From positions 1-64,000 of the forward strand of contig NZ_JTJB01000001.1 in the NCBI RefSeq assembly GCF_000794385.1: a DNA stretch of 64,000 bases, given 5' to 3'. Both the position numbers and the translations under genes were made by a program. Source of the DNA: Thermus sp. 2.9. GTDB taxonomy: Bacteria > Deinococcota > Deinococci > Deinococcales > Thermaceae. A model generated the notes under the pieces. The model had not been told where the DNA came from. It did no database searches and saw only the letters and a list, made by a program, of their open reading frames with translations. Position 1 is the first letter of the stretch. Each line of letters opens with the position of its first letter. Shown piece by piece: positions 8,326-17,370 of this stretch.

Positions 8326-9613
8326 TTACCGCAGGATGCGGCGCAGGCGGGCCTCGAGGTCCCGCACCGCCACCTCGCCCGTCTTCCGCCCGGTGAGGGC
8401 GCTATGCACCTCGGTCCAGATGGCCTCGGAAACCTGGTTGTACCTGGCCCCGGCCACATCGGAGGGGCGGGAGACGGCGTTTTGGAAGACGGGAAGGAGG
8501 CTACGGAACCAGGGGTTTTTGGCCAAAACGTCCCGGTCGGTGTAGAGGGCGGGCCGGGTGGGAAGCCGGGAAAGGCGCACGGCGTTGTCCTTCTGCACCT
8601 CGTAGGAGGCCAGGTACTTGACCAAGTCCGCGGCCTCCTTGGGGTAGCGGCTGTAGGCGGAGACCATAAGCTGCCAGCCGCCAGGGTGGCGGCGTTGGGG
8701 GCGTCGGCGGCGCCTTGGGCAGCACGGTCACGGCGAACTTGCCCCGGATGGGGCTCCCCTCCGCCTGGCCCAGGGCGTAGGCGTAGGGCCAGTTGCGCAT
8801 GAAGAGGGCGTTGCCCTGCTGCCAAACGTTCCTGGCTTCCTCCTCGGCGTAGGAGGTGACCCCCTGGGGGGCGATGGTGCCCACGTAGCGCCGGACGGTG
8901 TTCAAGGCCAAGGCGGCCCGGCCGTTGTTCACGCTGATGGTGCCGTCGGGCTCTATGATGCGCCCGCCCTTGTGGGAGTAAATCCACTCTAGGGCGTCGC
9001 AGGTGAGGCCCTCGTAGGGCTTGCCCTGGAAGACGAAGCCAAAGAAGTCCCGGTTGCCCGCCCGCCGCTCGCCCTCCATGACCTTCTGGGCCATCTGCTC
9101 CAGCTCGGCCCAGGTGCGGGGCGGGCTTTTGTAGCCGTATTTCTGCAAGAGGTCGGTGCGGTAGTAGAGGATGCCGGCGTCGGTGAAAAAGGGGATGGAG
9201 GTGAGCTTGCCGCGGATGGTGTTGTTCTGGACGATGCGGGGGAAGAACTCCTTGAGCTCGGCCTCGCTGAAGTACCCCTTCAGGTCCAGGGCGTGGGGGG
9301 CCACGATGCCCGGCCAGATGACGTCAATCATGTAGACGTCCACGTCGGGGCTTTTGGCCGCCCAGTACTGCTGGTAAAGGGCCAGGCGGTCGTTGGTGTC
9401 CGCGGGGGAGTCAATGTACTCCACCCGGGTGCCCGTCTTCTTCCCCCAGGCCTCCACCATCTCCTTCATCCAGCGGCCGCCCTCCCCCACGGCGGTGGAG
9501 TCGCCCGCCACCCGGATGACGGGCCCGGCCTGGGCCCGCACCACCGCCGGGCCCAGCACCAGGCTCGCCGCCAGGCCCACCCCTGCCTTCTTAAGAAACT
9601 CCCTGCGCCTCAT
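8326..9613 (-). CDS. malE: Trehalose/maltose-type ABC substrate-binding protein, two apparent frameshifts
   Basis: A secreted sugar-binding protein that should deliver alpha-glucosides to the MalFG-type permeases. It starts with a twin-arginine-like signal peptide ([20 protein letters not shown]). The body is a family 1 extracellular binding protein that I recognise as close to the Thermus trehalose/maltose-binding protein. The frame breaks twice within 40 bp: one G is missing after LPK (about 8717) and one in CTGGCGG (about 8684). Restoring both gives the continuous stretch [20 protein letters not shown] and a 429-residue protein. Sequence error is more likely than decay because both halves are well conserved. 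Confidence 0.85.
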
Positions 9614-9619
9614 ACGAAA

Positions 9620-9676
9620 CCTCCTATGGAAGCTTTTCCAGGGTGGATTTTACCCCCCACCCCCTGCCCCTGTCAA
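9620..9676 (-). promoter_or_regulatory. Promoter and ribosome-binding site of the sugar importer operon
   Basis: On the minus strand TTGACA (9676-9671), an 18-bp G-rich spacer, and TAAAAT (9652-9647) form a strong promoter. The Shine-Dalgarno AGGAGG (9625-9620) sits 6 bp before the ATG at 9613. The IS remnant begins at 9683, only 6 bp upstream of the -35 box, so any upstream activator site has been displaced. Confidence 0.75.
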
Positions 9677-9682
9677 CCAGCT

Positions 9683-10133
9683 GTGGGCTTGCCTAGTAAA
9701 TCGCCTTGTACCCCGGAGGAGGGGGGAGGAGGGAAAAGAGAACCCTGAGGCCATAAGCCAAAAGCTCCAAGAACGCCCGCACCATCGCCGTCTTGGGCTT
9801 CCTTTCCGCCAAATACCCACCCCTAAGCCCCGTCTTCATCCCCCGCTCCCACCGCACCAGGGCCAGGAGCCGGCTATGCCCCCGCACCCGCCGCACCTCC
9901 TCCCCCCTGCGGTACCGCAGTACCTGGTCCTTGCTCCGGTAGCTCAGGCCGGTGGTGTCCATGAGGTAAAGGGGGGGTCGGGGTCTTGGTGTGCGAGGTG
10001 GGCCTCCACCTCCTGGGCGAGGCGGAGGCGGTGGGTGAGGACCTCTTTGGGGCTTGGTTCTCGCCGGGGAAAGCCGCGCTTGCCCATGGTGCTAGGATGT
10101 ATACCGTAGACGAGGTTTGCAAGGCAAGCCCAC
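9683..10133 (-). mobile_element. Small IS remnant (about 450 bp) with 11-bp terminal inverted repeats
   Basis: The element is bounded by GTGGGCTTGCC (9683-9693) and its inverted copy GGCAAGCCCAC (10123-10133). It is flanked by a CAGCT duplication (9678-9682 and 10134-10138). It encodes a short transposase-like frame on the minus strand. At only 451 bp it is shorter than typical autonomous elements, so it may be an internally deleted copy. A related end lies at 1-85. The GTGGGCTTGCC end repeats at 10139-10149, directly after the right-hand CAGCT, suggesting insertion into or next to another copy. Confidence 0.65.
9693..10087 (-). pseudogene. Short or truncated IS transposase, apparent frameshift
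   Basis: From the ATG at 10087 the frame reads [17 protein letters not shown] and continues, after one added C in the C-run near 9973, into LMDTTGLSYRSKDQVL and a basic C-terminal part ending PPGYKAIY. The corrected product is 131 residues. The D in LMDTTGL and the basic stretch resemble part of a DDE transposase, but a complete catalytic triad is not visible and the family is not assigned. A promoter-like TTGCAA / TATACA precedes the ATG, inside the element end. Confidence 0.55.
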
Positions 10134-10172
10134 CAGCTGTGGGCTTGCCCCAGACTTGACCGCTATACAAGC

Positions 10173-10619
10173 CTTGAGGTAGCCCTAACCCCGCGCGAGG
10201 TACTGGCCCAAGTCCCCGACCCCGGGGCAAGAATCGGCAATACCCCCTGTGGAGCCCGTTGGCCCTCATCACTCCTGGCCTTCCTTCGCCGCGTGGACTC
10301 ACTTCGCGGCGTGGCCTGCTTCGCCCGCGCCAACCCCCCGGGGCACCACGCCATCGCCTCCCTCCTCCCCCGCCTGGGCCCCAAAGGCCTGCAAAAGACC
10401 CTCCTCTCCCTCTTCCCCAAAGCCCAACTGGATGCAGTGTGGGTGGTGGACGGGAAGACCCTAAGGGGGAGCCGGGAGGGACAATCCCCCCAGGTGCGGC
10501 TCTTGCGGGTCTTGGCTCCGCACCCGCGGACCACCCTGGCTTAGGCCCAGGTGGAGGGACGGGCGATCTGCCGGGATGGTCGTTTCCTGGCGAGGAAGGA
10601 TCAGAGCGAGAACTCCTAG
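10173..10619 (+). pseudogene. ISAs1-type transposase N-terminal remnant
   Basis: One reading frame (LEVALTPREVLAQVPDPGAR, then MDSLRGVACFARANPPG and VVDGKTLRGSREG) matches the N-terminal part of ISAs1/H-repeat-associated transposases, where D-G-K-x-L-R-G-S carries the first catalytic Asp. A stop codon at 10542 breaks the frame, which continues weakly to 10619. The catalytic C-terminal half is absent and no start codon is convincing, so this is a dead fragment. It fills the space between the small IS and proB. Confidence 0.7.
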
Positions 10620-10672
10620 ACAGATAGACAGAATCGGGGTAGGGGGATAAGGGGGTGCTATCCTGAACCTTA

Positions 10673-11776
10673 ATGCGGCCGGGGCTTTCCGCAAAAAGGC
10701 TGGTGGTCAAGGTGGGAAGCGCGGTCCTGGCGGGGCCTGGGGGGCTGGACCTAGGCGTCATGGCCGAGCTCGCCCGCCAGGTCTTGGCCCTGAAGGCGGC
10801 GGGGCGGGAGGTGGTCCTGGTTTCCTCCGGGGCGGTGGCGGCGGGGATGTCGGCCACGGGGCTTCCCCGCCCCCAGGACATGCCCTTAAAGCAGGCCCTC
10901 GCCGCCATCGGCCAACCCCTTCTCATGGCCGCCTGGAGGGAGGCCTTTCGGGGGGTTCCCGTGGCCCAGGTTCTGCTGACGGCGGAGGACTTGGCCTCCC
11001 GGGAACGCTACCTGAGCGCCAAGGCCACCCTGAAGGCCCTTTTGGACCTGGGGGCCATCCCCGTCATCAACGAGAACGACACCGTGGCCTTCCAGGAGAT
11101 CCGCTTTGGCGACAACGACCAGCTTTCCGCCCGGGTGGCGGCTTTGGTGGAGGCGGGGCTTCTTCTCCTCCTTTCCGACGTGGACGCCCTATACGAGGAG
11201 GACCCGAAGCAAAACCCCGAGGCCAAGCCCATCCTCGAGGTGCTAGACCCCACTTCCGTTCTGCGGCACGCTGGGGAGGGAAACCCCTTGGGAAGTGGCG
11301 GCATGCGCTCCAAGCTCCTCGCCGCCCGGCTTGCGGGGTGGGTGGGCATCCCCACCCTTCTTCTGCCCGGGAGGCGGCCCGGGGTCGTCGTGGAGGCCTT
11401 GGAAGGGAGGGCGCTTGGCACCTACTTCCACGCCCAAAGGCGCTACCGGGGGCAAAGGGCCTGGCTTTACGGCCTCCTGCGCCCCAAGGGGGAGCTCGTT
11501 TTGGACCAAGGGGCGGTGCGGGCCCTGAAGGAGCGGGGGGCAAGCCTCCTTCCCGCCGGGATCAAGGAGGTGCGGGGGCGGTTCGGCCGGGGCGAGGCGG
11601 TGCGCCTCCTCGCCGAAGGGGGGGAGGAGGTGGGGGTGGGGCTTGCCAACTACGCCGCCGAGGAGATCGCCCGGATCAAGGGGCGAAAGAGCAGCGAGAT
11701 TGAGGCCATCTTGGGCTACCGCTACACCGAGGAGGTGGTCCACCGGGACCACCTGGCTCTAAAGGAGGAAGCATGA
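10673..11776 (+). CDS. proB: Glutamate 5-kinase
   Basis: This enzyme catalyses the first step of proline synthesis, ATP-dependent phosphorylation of glutamate. The 367-residue protein has the amino-acid-kinase fold (about 1-255) with VVKVGSAVLAG at the N-terminus, VLVSSGAVAAGM and the glutamate-binding region VINENDTVAF...FGDNDQLSA. A C-terminal PUA domain follows (about 275-355), as in E. coli ProB. Its stop overlaps the proA start by 4 bp (ATGA), so the two are one operon. A TATCCT box about 8 bp upstream of the ATG is the likely -10. Confidence 0.95.
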   Translation: MRPGLSAKRLVVKVGSAVLAGPGGLDLGVMAELARQVLALKAAGREVVLVSSGAVAAGMSATGLPRPQDMPLKQALAAIGQPLLMAAWREAFRGVPVAQVLLTAEDLASRERYLSAKATLKALLDLGAIPVINENDTVAFQEIRFGDNDQLSARVAALVEAGLLLLLSDVDALYEEDPKQNPEAKPILEVLDPTSVLRHAGEGNPLGSGGMRSKLLAARLAGWVGIPTLLLPGRRPGVVVEALEGRALGTYFHAQRRYRGQRAWLYGLLRPKGELVLDQGAVRALKERGASLLPAGIKEVRGRFGRGEAVRLLAEGGEEVGVGLANYAAEEIARIKGRKSSEIEAILGYRYTEEVVHRDHLALKEEA

Positions 11777-13010
11777 CCTTGGGGTTGAGGGAACTGGCGG
11801 AAAGGGCGAAGGCCAAGTTGCCCCTCCTCGCCAAGGGGAGGCGGGACGAGGCCCTTTTGCGCATGGCGGCGCTTCTTTCCGAGCGCTGGCCGGAGGTGCT
11901 ACGGGCCAACCAGATGGACCTGGAGGAGGCGGAAAGGGCGGGGCTTCCCAAGGCCAAGCTGGACCGGCTCGCCTTAAAGGAGAAAGACCTCAAGACCCTC
12001 ACGGAGGGCCTCAGGCAGATCGCCGCCCTGCCCGACCCCTTGGGCCGGATTGAGGGCTTAAGCAAGCGGCCCAATGGCCTTAGGGTGGGCCGGATCCGGG
12101 TGCCCTTGGGCCTTATCGGCTTCATCTACGAGGCGCGCCCGGGGGCCACGGTGGAGGCGGTGGCCGTGGCCTTGAAGGCGGGAAACGCCATGCTCCTAAG
12201 GGGCGGCAAGGAGGCCTTCCGCTCCAACCGGGCCTTGGTGAGCCTCTGGCACGAGGCCTTGCGGGAAGCGGGGCTTCCCGAGGAGGCGGTCTCCCTGGTG
12301 CCCACCACGGACCGGGAGGCCATTTTGGAGATGTGCCGCCTGGAGCTTTTGGACCTCCTCATCCCGAGGGGAGGGGAGGAGCTCATCCGCCTGGTGCAGA
12401 AAGAGGCCCGGGTGCCCGTCCTAGCCCACGCCAAGGGGGTGAACCACCTCTACGTGGACGAGAAGGCGGACCTTTCCATGGCCCTCCGCCTGGCCCTGAA
12501 CGGCAAGACCCAGCGCCCCGCCGTGTGCAACGCCCTCGAGGCCCTCCTGGTCCACGAGAAGGTGGCGGAGGCCTTCCTGCCCCTTCTGGAAGGGGCCATG
12601 CGGGAAAGGGGGTGGAGCTTCGGGCCTGCCCCCGGGCCCTTCCCCTCCTCAAGGAGGCGGTGCCCGCCCGGGAGGACGAGTGGGACCGGGAGTACCTGGA
12701 CCTCATCCTCCGGGTCAAGGTGGTCTCGGGCCTGGAGGAGGCCTTGGCCCACATCGCCCGCTACGGCTCCCGGCACACGGAGGCCATCTGCACGGAGGAC
12801 CCCAAGGCGGCTTGGCGCTTTTTGGAGGAGGTGGACGCCTCCTTGGTCCTTTGGAACGCCTCCACCCGCTTCAACGACGGCTTTGAGCTAGGCCTGGGGG
12901 CGGAGATCGGCATCAGCACCTCCAAGCTCCACGCCTACGGCCCCATGGGCCCCCTAGAGCTCACCACCTTGAAGTGGGTGGCCCTGGGGGAGGGGCAGGA
13001 GAGGGCTTAG
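11773..13010 (+). CDS. proA: Gamma-glutamyl phosphate reductase, apparent frameshift
   Basis: It reduces gamma-glutamyl phosphate to glutamate semialdehyde with NADPH, the second step of proline synthesis. Both halves are well conserved: [13 protein letters not shown] and the nucleotide-binding region in the N-terminal part, and [20 protein letters not shown] with [20 protein letters not shown] in the C-terminal part. The frame breaks in the G-run at 12608-12612, where five Gs are present and six are needed for [15 protein letters not shown]. The corrected protein is 412 residues, normal for ProA. The catalytic Cys region (around [12 protein letters not shown]) is intact. Confidence 0.92.
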
Positions 13011-13018
13011 GCGTTCCC

Positions 13019-13144
13019 ATGGGCGGGGAAAGGGGGTGGGCGGTCCGGGCCCTTGGGGAGGTGGGCCGTTACGGGGAGGTCCAAGCTGCGGTCTACCGGG
13101 GCCTTGGGGCGCTGGACCCGGAGGGGGTGGTGTTCCCTGTTTAG
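13019..13144 (+). CDS. Possible small ORF of unknown function (41 aa)
   Basis: An ATG 8 bp after the proA stop opens a 41-codon frame with Thermus-like third positions, reading MGGERGWAVRALGEVGRYGEV and ending VVFPV. It overlaps the presumed start region of the YihY gene in another frame. I do not recognise it. A one-base indel near its end (the CCC at 13135-13137) would fuse it to the YihY protein as an N-terminal extension, and indels of that kind are common in this window. Whether it is separate, fused or not coding is open. Confidence 0.3.
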   Translation: MGGERGWAVRALGEVGRYGEVQAAVYRGLGALDPEGVVFPV

Positions 13145-13919
13145 GCGGCTCTTGGCCCTCTACACCGAGGCCCACGTTCCTTTCTTCGCCGCCGCCCTCG
13201 CCTACTACGCCCTTCTCTCCCTCATGCCCCTTCTTTTCCTCCTGGTGGGGGTTTTTGGCCTGGTATTGGCGGGGAACCCCCTTTGGCAAAAGGAGCTCCA
13301 GGAAGCCCTGGAGGGGCTCACCTTGTCCCTTTTCCCCGCCCGGCCCGAGCTCGCCCAGGACCTCCTCCGCTTCCTTTCGCAAAGCGCCTTTCCCCTCACC
13401 CTGGGAAGCGGCCTCCTTTTCCTTTGGTCCGGGAGCAACTTCTTCGCCGCCCTGAGCTACGCCTTGGGCCTCCTCTTCGGCCGGCCCCCGGGGGTGCGTC
13501 ACCGGCTTTTAGGCCTTTTCATGCCCTTTCTCCTCGGCCTCGCCCTCATCCTCCTCTCCCTTTTGGGGTTGGCCCTAGGCTTTTTCCTCCGCTACCTGCC
13601 CCCGGCCTGGCGGGGCCTTTTGGGGCCTTTGGAGCTCCTCCTACCCCTCTTTGCCGCCTTTTGCCTCTTCCTTCTGACCTACGCCTTTTTCCGCGGGGTG
13701 CGGGGCCTACGGGACCTCCTTCCCTTAAGCGTGGGGGCGGGGATGGCGGCCCTCCTCTTTGAGGGGGTGCGGCTTGGGCTTCCCGCGCTCCTTCCCCGCT
13801 CCCAGTACGAGCTCCTCTACGGCCCCCTGGCGGGGTTCGTCCTGGCCCTCCTCGGGCTTTACCTGCTCCTCCTTTCCCTTCTCCTTGGGGCCTTGGCGGC
13901 CCGGGTCCTGGAAGACTAG
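13107..13919 (+). CDS. YihY/virulence factor BrkB family membrane protein
   Basis: A polytopic membrane protein with about six transmembrane segments. The family signature appears at the start of the mature frame, RRLLALYTEAHVPFFAAALAYYALLSLMP. It was once annotated as RNase BN; the true role, perhaps transport, is unknown. The start is uncertain: in-frame TTG codons at 13053, 13107 and 13149 are candidates and none has a clear ribosome-binding site. The family usually begins only a few residues before the RRLL motif. The gene is downstream of proBA and ends just before the leuS promoter. Confidence 0.8.
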   Translation, partial: GRWTRRGWCSLFRRLLALYTEAHVPFFAAALAYYALLSLMPLLFLLVGVFGLVLAGNPLWQKELQEALEGLTLSLFPARPELAQDLLRFLSQSAFPLTLGSGLLFLWSGSNFFAALSYALGLLFGRPPGVRHRLLGLFMPFLLGLALILLSLLGLALGFFLRYLPPAWRGLLGPLELLLPLFAAFCLFLLTYAFFRGVRGLRDLLPLSVGAGMAALLFEGVRLGLPALLPRSQYELLYGPLAGFVLALLGLYLLLLSLLLGALAARVLED

Positions 13920-13959
13920 CGCCTTTTCCCCAGGAAGCAAAAAGGGGTAAGATGGGGGC

Positions 13960-13986
13960 ATGCGCCCGGCCAGGCTAGCCCCCTAA
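13960..13986 (+). CDS. Putative leuS leader peptide (MRPARLAP)
   Basis: An eight-codon ORF whose ATG is placed 6 bp after a -10 box, as in leaderless Thermus mRNAs. It contains one Leu codon, CTA (13975-13977), a codon that is rare in this GC-rich sequence. The Leu codon lies directly after the 5' arm of helix P1, and the stop codon touches the 5' arm of the antiterminator. A ribosome stalled at CTA would cover P1 and leave the antiterminator free. A single control codon is weak evidence, so the coding assignment is tentative. Confidence 0.45.
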   Translation: MRPARLAP

Positions 13987-14006
13987 AGGGAAGGGGCCTG
14001 GCCGTC

Positions 14007-14035
14007 CCCTTCCCTTACCGGGAAGGGTTTTTTTT
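14007..14035 (+). terminator. Intrinsic terminator in the leuS leader
   Basis: A perfect 8-bp stem, CCCTTCCC (14007-14014) and GGGAAGGG (14020-14027), with loop TTACC, is followed by eight consecutive Ts (14028-14035). The leuS Shine-Dalgarno GAGGAGG begins immediately after (14036-14042). It could end read-through from YihY, but as placed it must also act on any leuS transcript. Confidence 0.85.
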
Positions 14036-14047
14036 GAGGAGGCGAAC

Positions 14048-16682
14048 ATGGAGAAGTACAACCCCCACGCCATAGAGCCCAAGTGGCAACGCTTCTGGAA
14101 AGAGAAGGGCTTCATGAAGGCCAAGGAGGAGCCGGGGAAGCGGGGCAAGCAGTACGTCCTGGTCATGTTCCCCTACCCCTCCGGGGACCTGCACATGGGC
14201 CACCTGAAGAACTACACCATGGGGGACGTCTTGGCCCGCTTCCGGAAGGTGCAGGGCTACGAGGTCCTTCACCCCATGGGCTGGGACGCCTTCGGCCTGC
14301 CGGCGGAAAACGCCGCCTTGAAGTTTGGGGTCCACCCCAAGGAGTGGACCTACCAGAACATCCGCCAGGCCAAGGAGAGCCTGGAGCTCATGGGCATCCT
14401 CTACGACTGGGACCGGGAGGTCACCACCTGCGAGCCCGACTACTACCGCTGGAACCAGTGGATCTTCCTCAAGATGTGGGAGAAGGGCCTGGCCTACCGG
14501 GCCAAGGGCCTTGTGAACTGGTGCCCCAAGTGCCAGACGGTCCTCGCCAACGAACAGGTGGTGGAGGCGGCGTTGCTGGCGGCACGAGGACACTTTGGTG
14601 GAAAAGCGGGAGCTGGAGCAGTGGTACCTGCGCATCACCGCCTACGCCGACCGGCTCCTTCGGGACCTCGAGGGCCTGGACTGGCCCGAGAAGGTGAAGG
14701 CCATGCAACGGGCCTGGATCGGCCGCTCGGAAGGGGCGGAGATCCACTTCCCCGTGGAGGGGCGCGAGGAGAGGATCACCGTCTTCACCACCCGCCCCGA
14801 CACCCTCTTCGGGGCCACCTTCATGGTCCTGGCCCCCGAGCACCCCTTGACCCTGGAGCTTGCCGCCCCCGAGCGCCGGGAGGAGGTCTTGGCCTACGTG
14901 GAGGCGGCCAAGCGCAAGACGGAGATTGAGCGCCAGGCGGAAGGGCGGGAGAAGACGGGGGTTTTCCTGGGGGCCTACGCCCTTAACCCCGCCACCGGGG
15001 AGCGGATCCCCATCTGGACCGCCGACTACGTGCTCTATGGCTACGGCACCGGGGCCATCATGGCCGTGCCCGCCCACGACAGCCGGGACTACGAGTTCGC
15101 CAAGAAGTACGGCCTCCCCATCAAGAAGGTGATTGAACGCCCCGGCGAGCCCCTTCCCGAGCCCCTGGAGGGGGCCTACGAGGAGCCGGGCATCATGGTG
15201 AACTCCGGCCCCTTTGACGGCACGGAGAGCGAGGAGGGCAAGCGGAAGGTCATCGCCTGGCTGGAGGAAAAGGGCTTGGGTAAGGCCCGCATCACCTACC
15301 GCCTGCGGGACTGGCTCATCAGCCGCCAGCGCTACTGGGGCACCCCCATCCCCATGGTCCACTGCCCCGCCTGCGGCGTGGTGCCCGTGCCCGAGGAGGA
15401 GCTTCCCGTCCTCCTGCCCGACCTCAAGGACGTGGAGGACATCCGCCCCAAGGGAAAAAGCCCCCTGGAGGCCCACCCCGAGTTTTACGAGACCACCTGC
15501 CCCCGGTGCGGAGGCCCCGCCAAGCGGGACACCGACACCATGGACACCTTCTTTGACAGCTCCTGGTACTACCTGCGCTACACCGACCCCAAAAACGAGC
15601 GCCTACCCTTCGCCCGGGAGAAGGCGGACTTCTGGATGCCGGTGGACCAGTACATCGGCGGGGTGGAGCACGCCGTGCTGCACCTCCTCTACAGCCGCTT
15701 CTTCACCAAGTTCCTCCACGACCTGGGCATGGTGGGGGTGGAGGAGCCCTTTAAGGGCCTCTTCACCCAGGGCATGGTCATGGCCTGGACGGACTTCGGC
15801 CCGGTGGAGGTGGAAGGGGATCGGGTGCGCCTGCCCGAGCCCACCCGCATCCAGCTGGAGATGGCCGAAAGCGAGCTCTCCCTGGAGGACGTGAAGAAGA
15901 TGGGGGCCGAGCTCAGGCCCCACAAGGACGGCACCCTCCACCTCTGGAAGCCCGCGGTGATGAGTAAGTCCAAGGGCAATGGGGTCATGGTGGGGCCCTT
16001 CGTGAAGGAGGAGGGGGCGGACATCGCCCGCATCACCATCCTCTTCGCCGCCCCGCCCGAGAACGAGATGGTCTGGACCGAGGAGGGGGTGCAAGGGGCC
16101 TGGCGCTTCCTGAACCGGGTGTGGCGGCGGGTGATGGAGGACAAGGAGGCTCTTTTGGCCACCACGGGGAAGTTCCGGAAGGAGGACCTGGAGGGGGAGG
16201 ACAAGGCCCTTTATGGGAAGCTCCACGAAACCCTGAAGAAGGTGACGCAGGACCTCGAGGCCCTCCGCTTCAACACCGCCATCGCCGCCCTCATGGAGCT
16301 CCTGAACGCCCTTTACGAGTACCGCCGCCAGCGGCCCGTGACCCCGGTGTACCGCACCGCCGTCCGCTACTACCTGCAGATGCTCTTCCCCTTCGCCCCC
16401 CACATCGCCGAGGAGCTTTGGCACCAGTTCTGGCCCGATAGCCTCTTTGAGGCGGGCTGGCCTGAGCTGGACGAAAGCGCCCTGGAGAAGGACGTGGTGG
16501 AGGTGGCGGTGCAGGTGAACGGGCGGGTGCGGGGCACCATCCGGATCCCCAAGGACGCCCCCCTGGAGGTGGCCTTGACGGAGGCCAAAAAGGTCCCCAA
16601 CGTCCAGGCCCACCTGGAGGGTAAGGAGGTGGTGAAGGAGATCTACGTGCCGGGGAAGATCCTCAACCTGGTAGCGCGCTAA
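14048..16682 (+). CDS. leuS: Leucyl-tRNA synthetase, apparent frameshift
   Basis: It charges tRNA-Leu with leucine. Visible features are the HIGH-type motif in [20 protein letters not shown] (about residue 40), a zinc-type [14 protein letters not shown], the CP1 editing domain ([24 protein letters not shown]), a second zinc motif (CPRCGG) and the KMSKS loop [12 protein letters not shown]. The frame breaks at about 14567-14575, just after ANEQVVE, where one extra base (or two missing) separates it from [15 protein letters not shown]. The corrected length is about 877 residues, right for Thermus LeuRS. Since leuS is essential and the rest is intact, a sequence error is much more likely than inactivation. 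Confidence 0.95.
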
Positions 16683-17364
16683 GGGTAAGGCCTAGGCGGG
16701 TGGGCACCACCTGGGCCACCTCGCCCTGGGCGGGGGTGAGGAAGAGGCCCTCGCCCTGGGCAGAGGCTAAAAGCCGCCCGTAGCCCAGGAAAAACCCCTC
16801 AGCGTCCAGGAGGCCGTAAAGCCCTTCCGGCTCTAGGGAGTGGGAGAGGGGCAGGACCCTGGGCCTCGCCTCCTGGAAGTGGGCAAGGAGGCGCTCCAAG
16901 CGGTTTTGCCGCCTGGCTTTGGCGCTTTTCCGGCGGGCTTCGGGCAAGGGGGGAACGAGGCGCACCTTCAGGTCCTTGCGCCAGGCGAAGGCCCGGTAAA
17001 GCGCTTCCGAACCCAGGACGAGGACTTCCGCCGGGCTTAGGGCCTCCGCTTGGAGGAGGCGGAACTCCGGGTCCAGAAGCCCGTCCGTGTCCGCCACCGC
17101 CGGGCTTCCCCGGGGGATGAGGCGGGCTAGGCGTAAAGCCCCCACCACCGCCCGGGCCGTGGCCCCGGCGGGGGAAGTGGCCCCCAGGAGGTAGCGGCGC
17201 ACGGGGGTGAGGACGCCTTCGCGGTAGCGGAAGAGGGTGAAGGTTCCCGGAAGCGCTCCTTGCCCCGGGTCCAGGTCCAGGAAGTAGGCCTCCCCGAGCC
17301 TTTCCAGGAGCCGATGGGCCAAGGTGGTCTTGCCCACGTCCGTGGGGCCTACGAGGAGGAGCAC
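16663..17364 (-). CDS. Clp1/Grc3-like P-loop kinase-type protein
   Basis: The 233-residue protein opens with a Walker A motif right at its N-terminus ([20 protein letters not shown]) and continues with [18 protein letters not shown], the pattern of the Clp1/Grc3/NOL9 polynucleotide 5'-hydroxyl kinase family. VADTDGLL (about residue 90) is a probable Walker B region. In archaea and eukaryotes relatives phosphorylate RNA 5' ends; the bacterial role is not established. GTG at 17364 is chosen because TAGAGT lies 7 bp upstream (leaderless). The gene converges on leuS with a 20-bp overlap and diverges from the acyl-CoA dehydrogenase gene. Confidence 0.75.
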   Translation of the reverse strand: MLLLVGPTDVGKTTLAHRLLERLGEAYFLDLDPGQGALPGTFTLFRYREGVLTPVRRYLLGATSPAGATARAVVGALRLARLIPRGSPAVADTDGLLDPEFRLLQAEALSPAEVLVLGSEALYRAFAWRKDLKVRLVPPLPEARRKSAKARRQNRLERLLAHFQEARPRVLPLSHSLEPEGLYGLLDAEGFFLGYGRLLASAQGEGLFLTPAQGEVAQVVPTRLGLTLSALPG

Positions 17365-17370
17365 GAGGAA

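Larger units (their letters stand above)
13948..14035 (+). promoter_or_regulatory. leuS leader: promoter plus candidate transcription attenuator
   Basis: TAAGAT (13948-13953) is followed 6 bp later by an ATG opening an eight-codon ORF. Three helices can be drawn by exact complementarity. P1 is CGGCCAGG (13967-13974) with CCTGGCCG (13997-14004). The antiterminator is AAGGGAAGGGG (13986-13996) with CCCCTTCCCTT (14006-14016). The terminator is CCCTTCCC (14007-14014) with GGGAAGGG (14020-14027), then eight Ts. The antiterminator excludes the terminator, and P1 encloses the 5' arm of the antiterminator. The T-run ends 12 bp before the leuS ATG, leaving no room for another promoter, so the terminator must lie inside the leuS message. 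Confidence 0.7.

Noticed and set aside
10139-10149. Hairpin GGCAAGCCCAC-CAGCT-GTGGGCTTGCC as a transcription terminator
   Set aside because: The arms coincide with IS terminal repeats around the duplicated target and no T-tract follows, so mobile-element origin explains it better.
9874-10926. 350-codon minus-strand frame across IS debris and the proB start
   Set aside because: Ser/Pro/Arg-rich translation crossing a promoter, an IS end and proB. It has no recognisable domain and no start signal.
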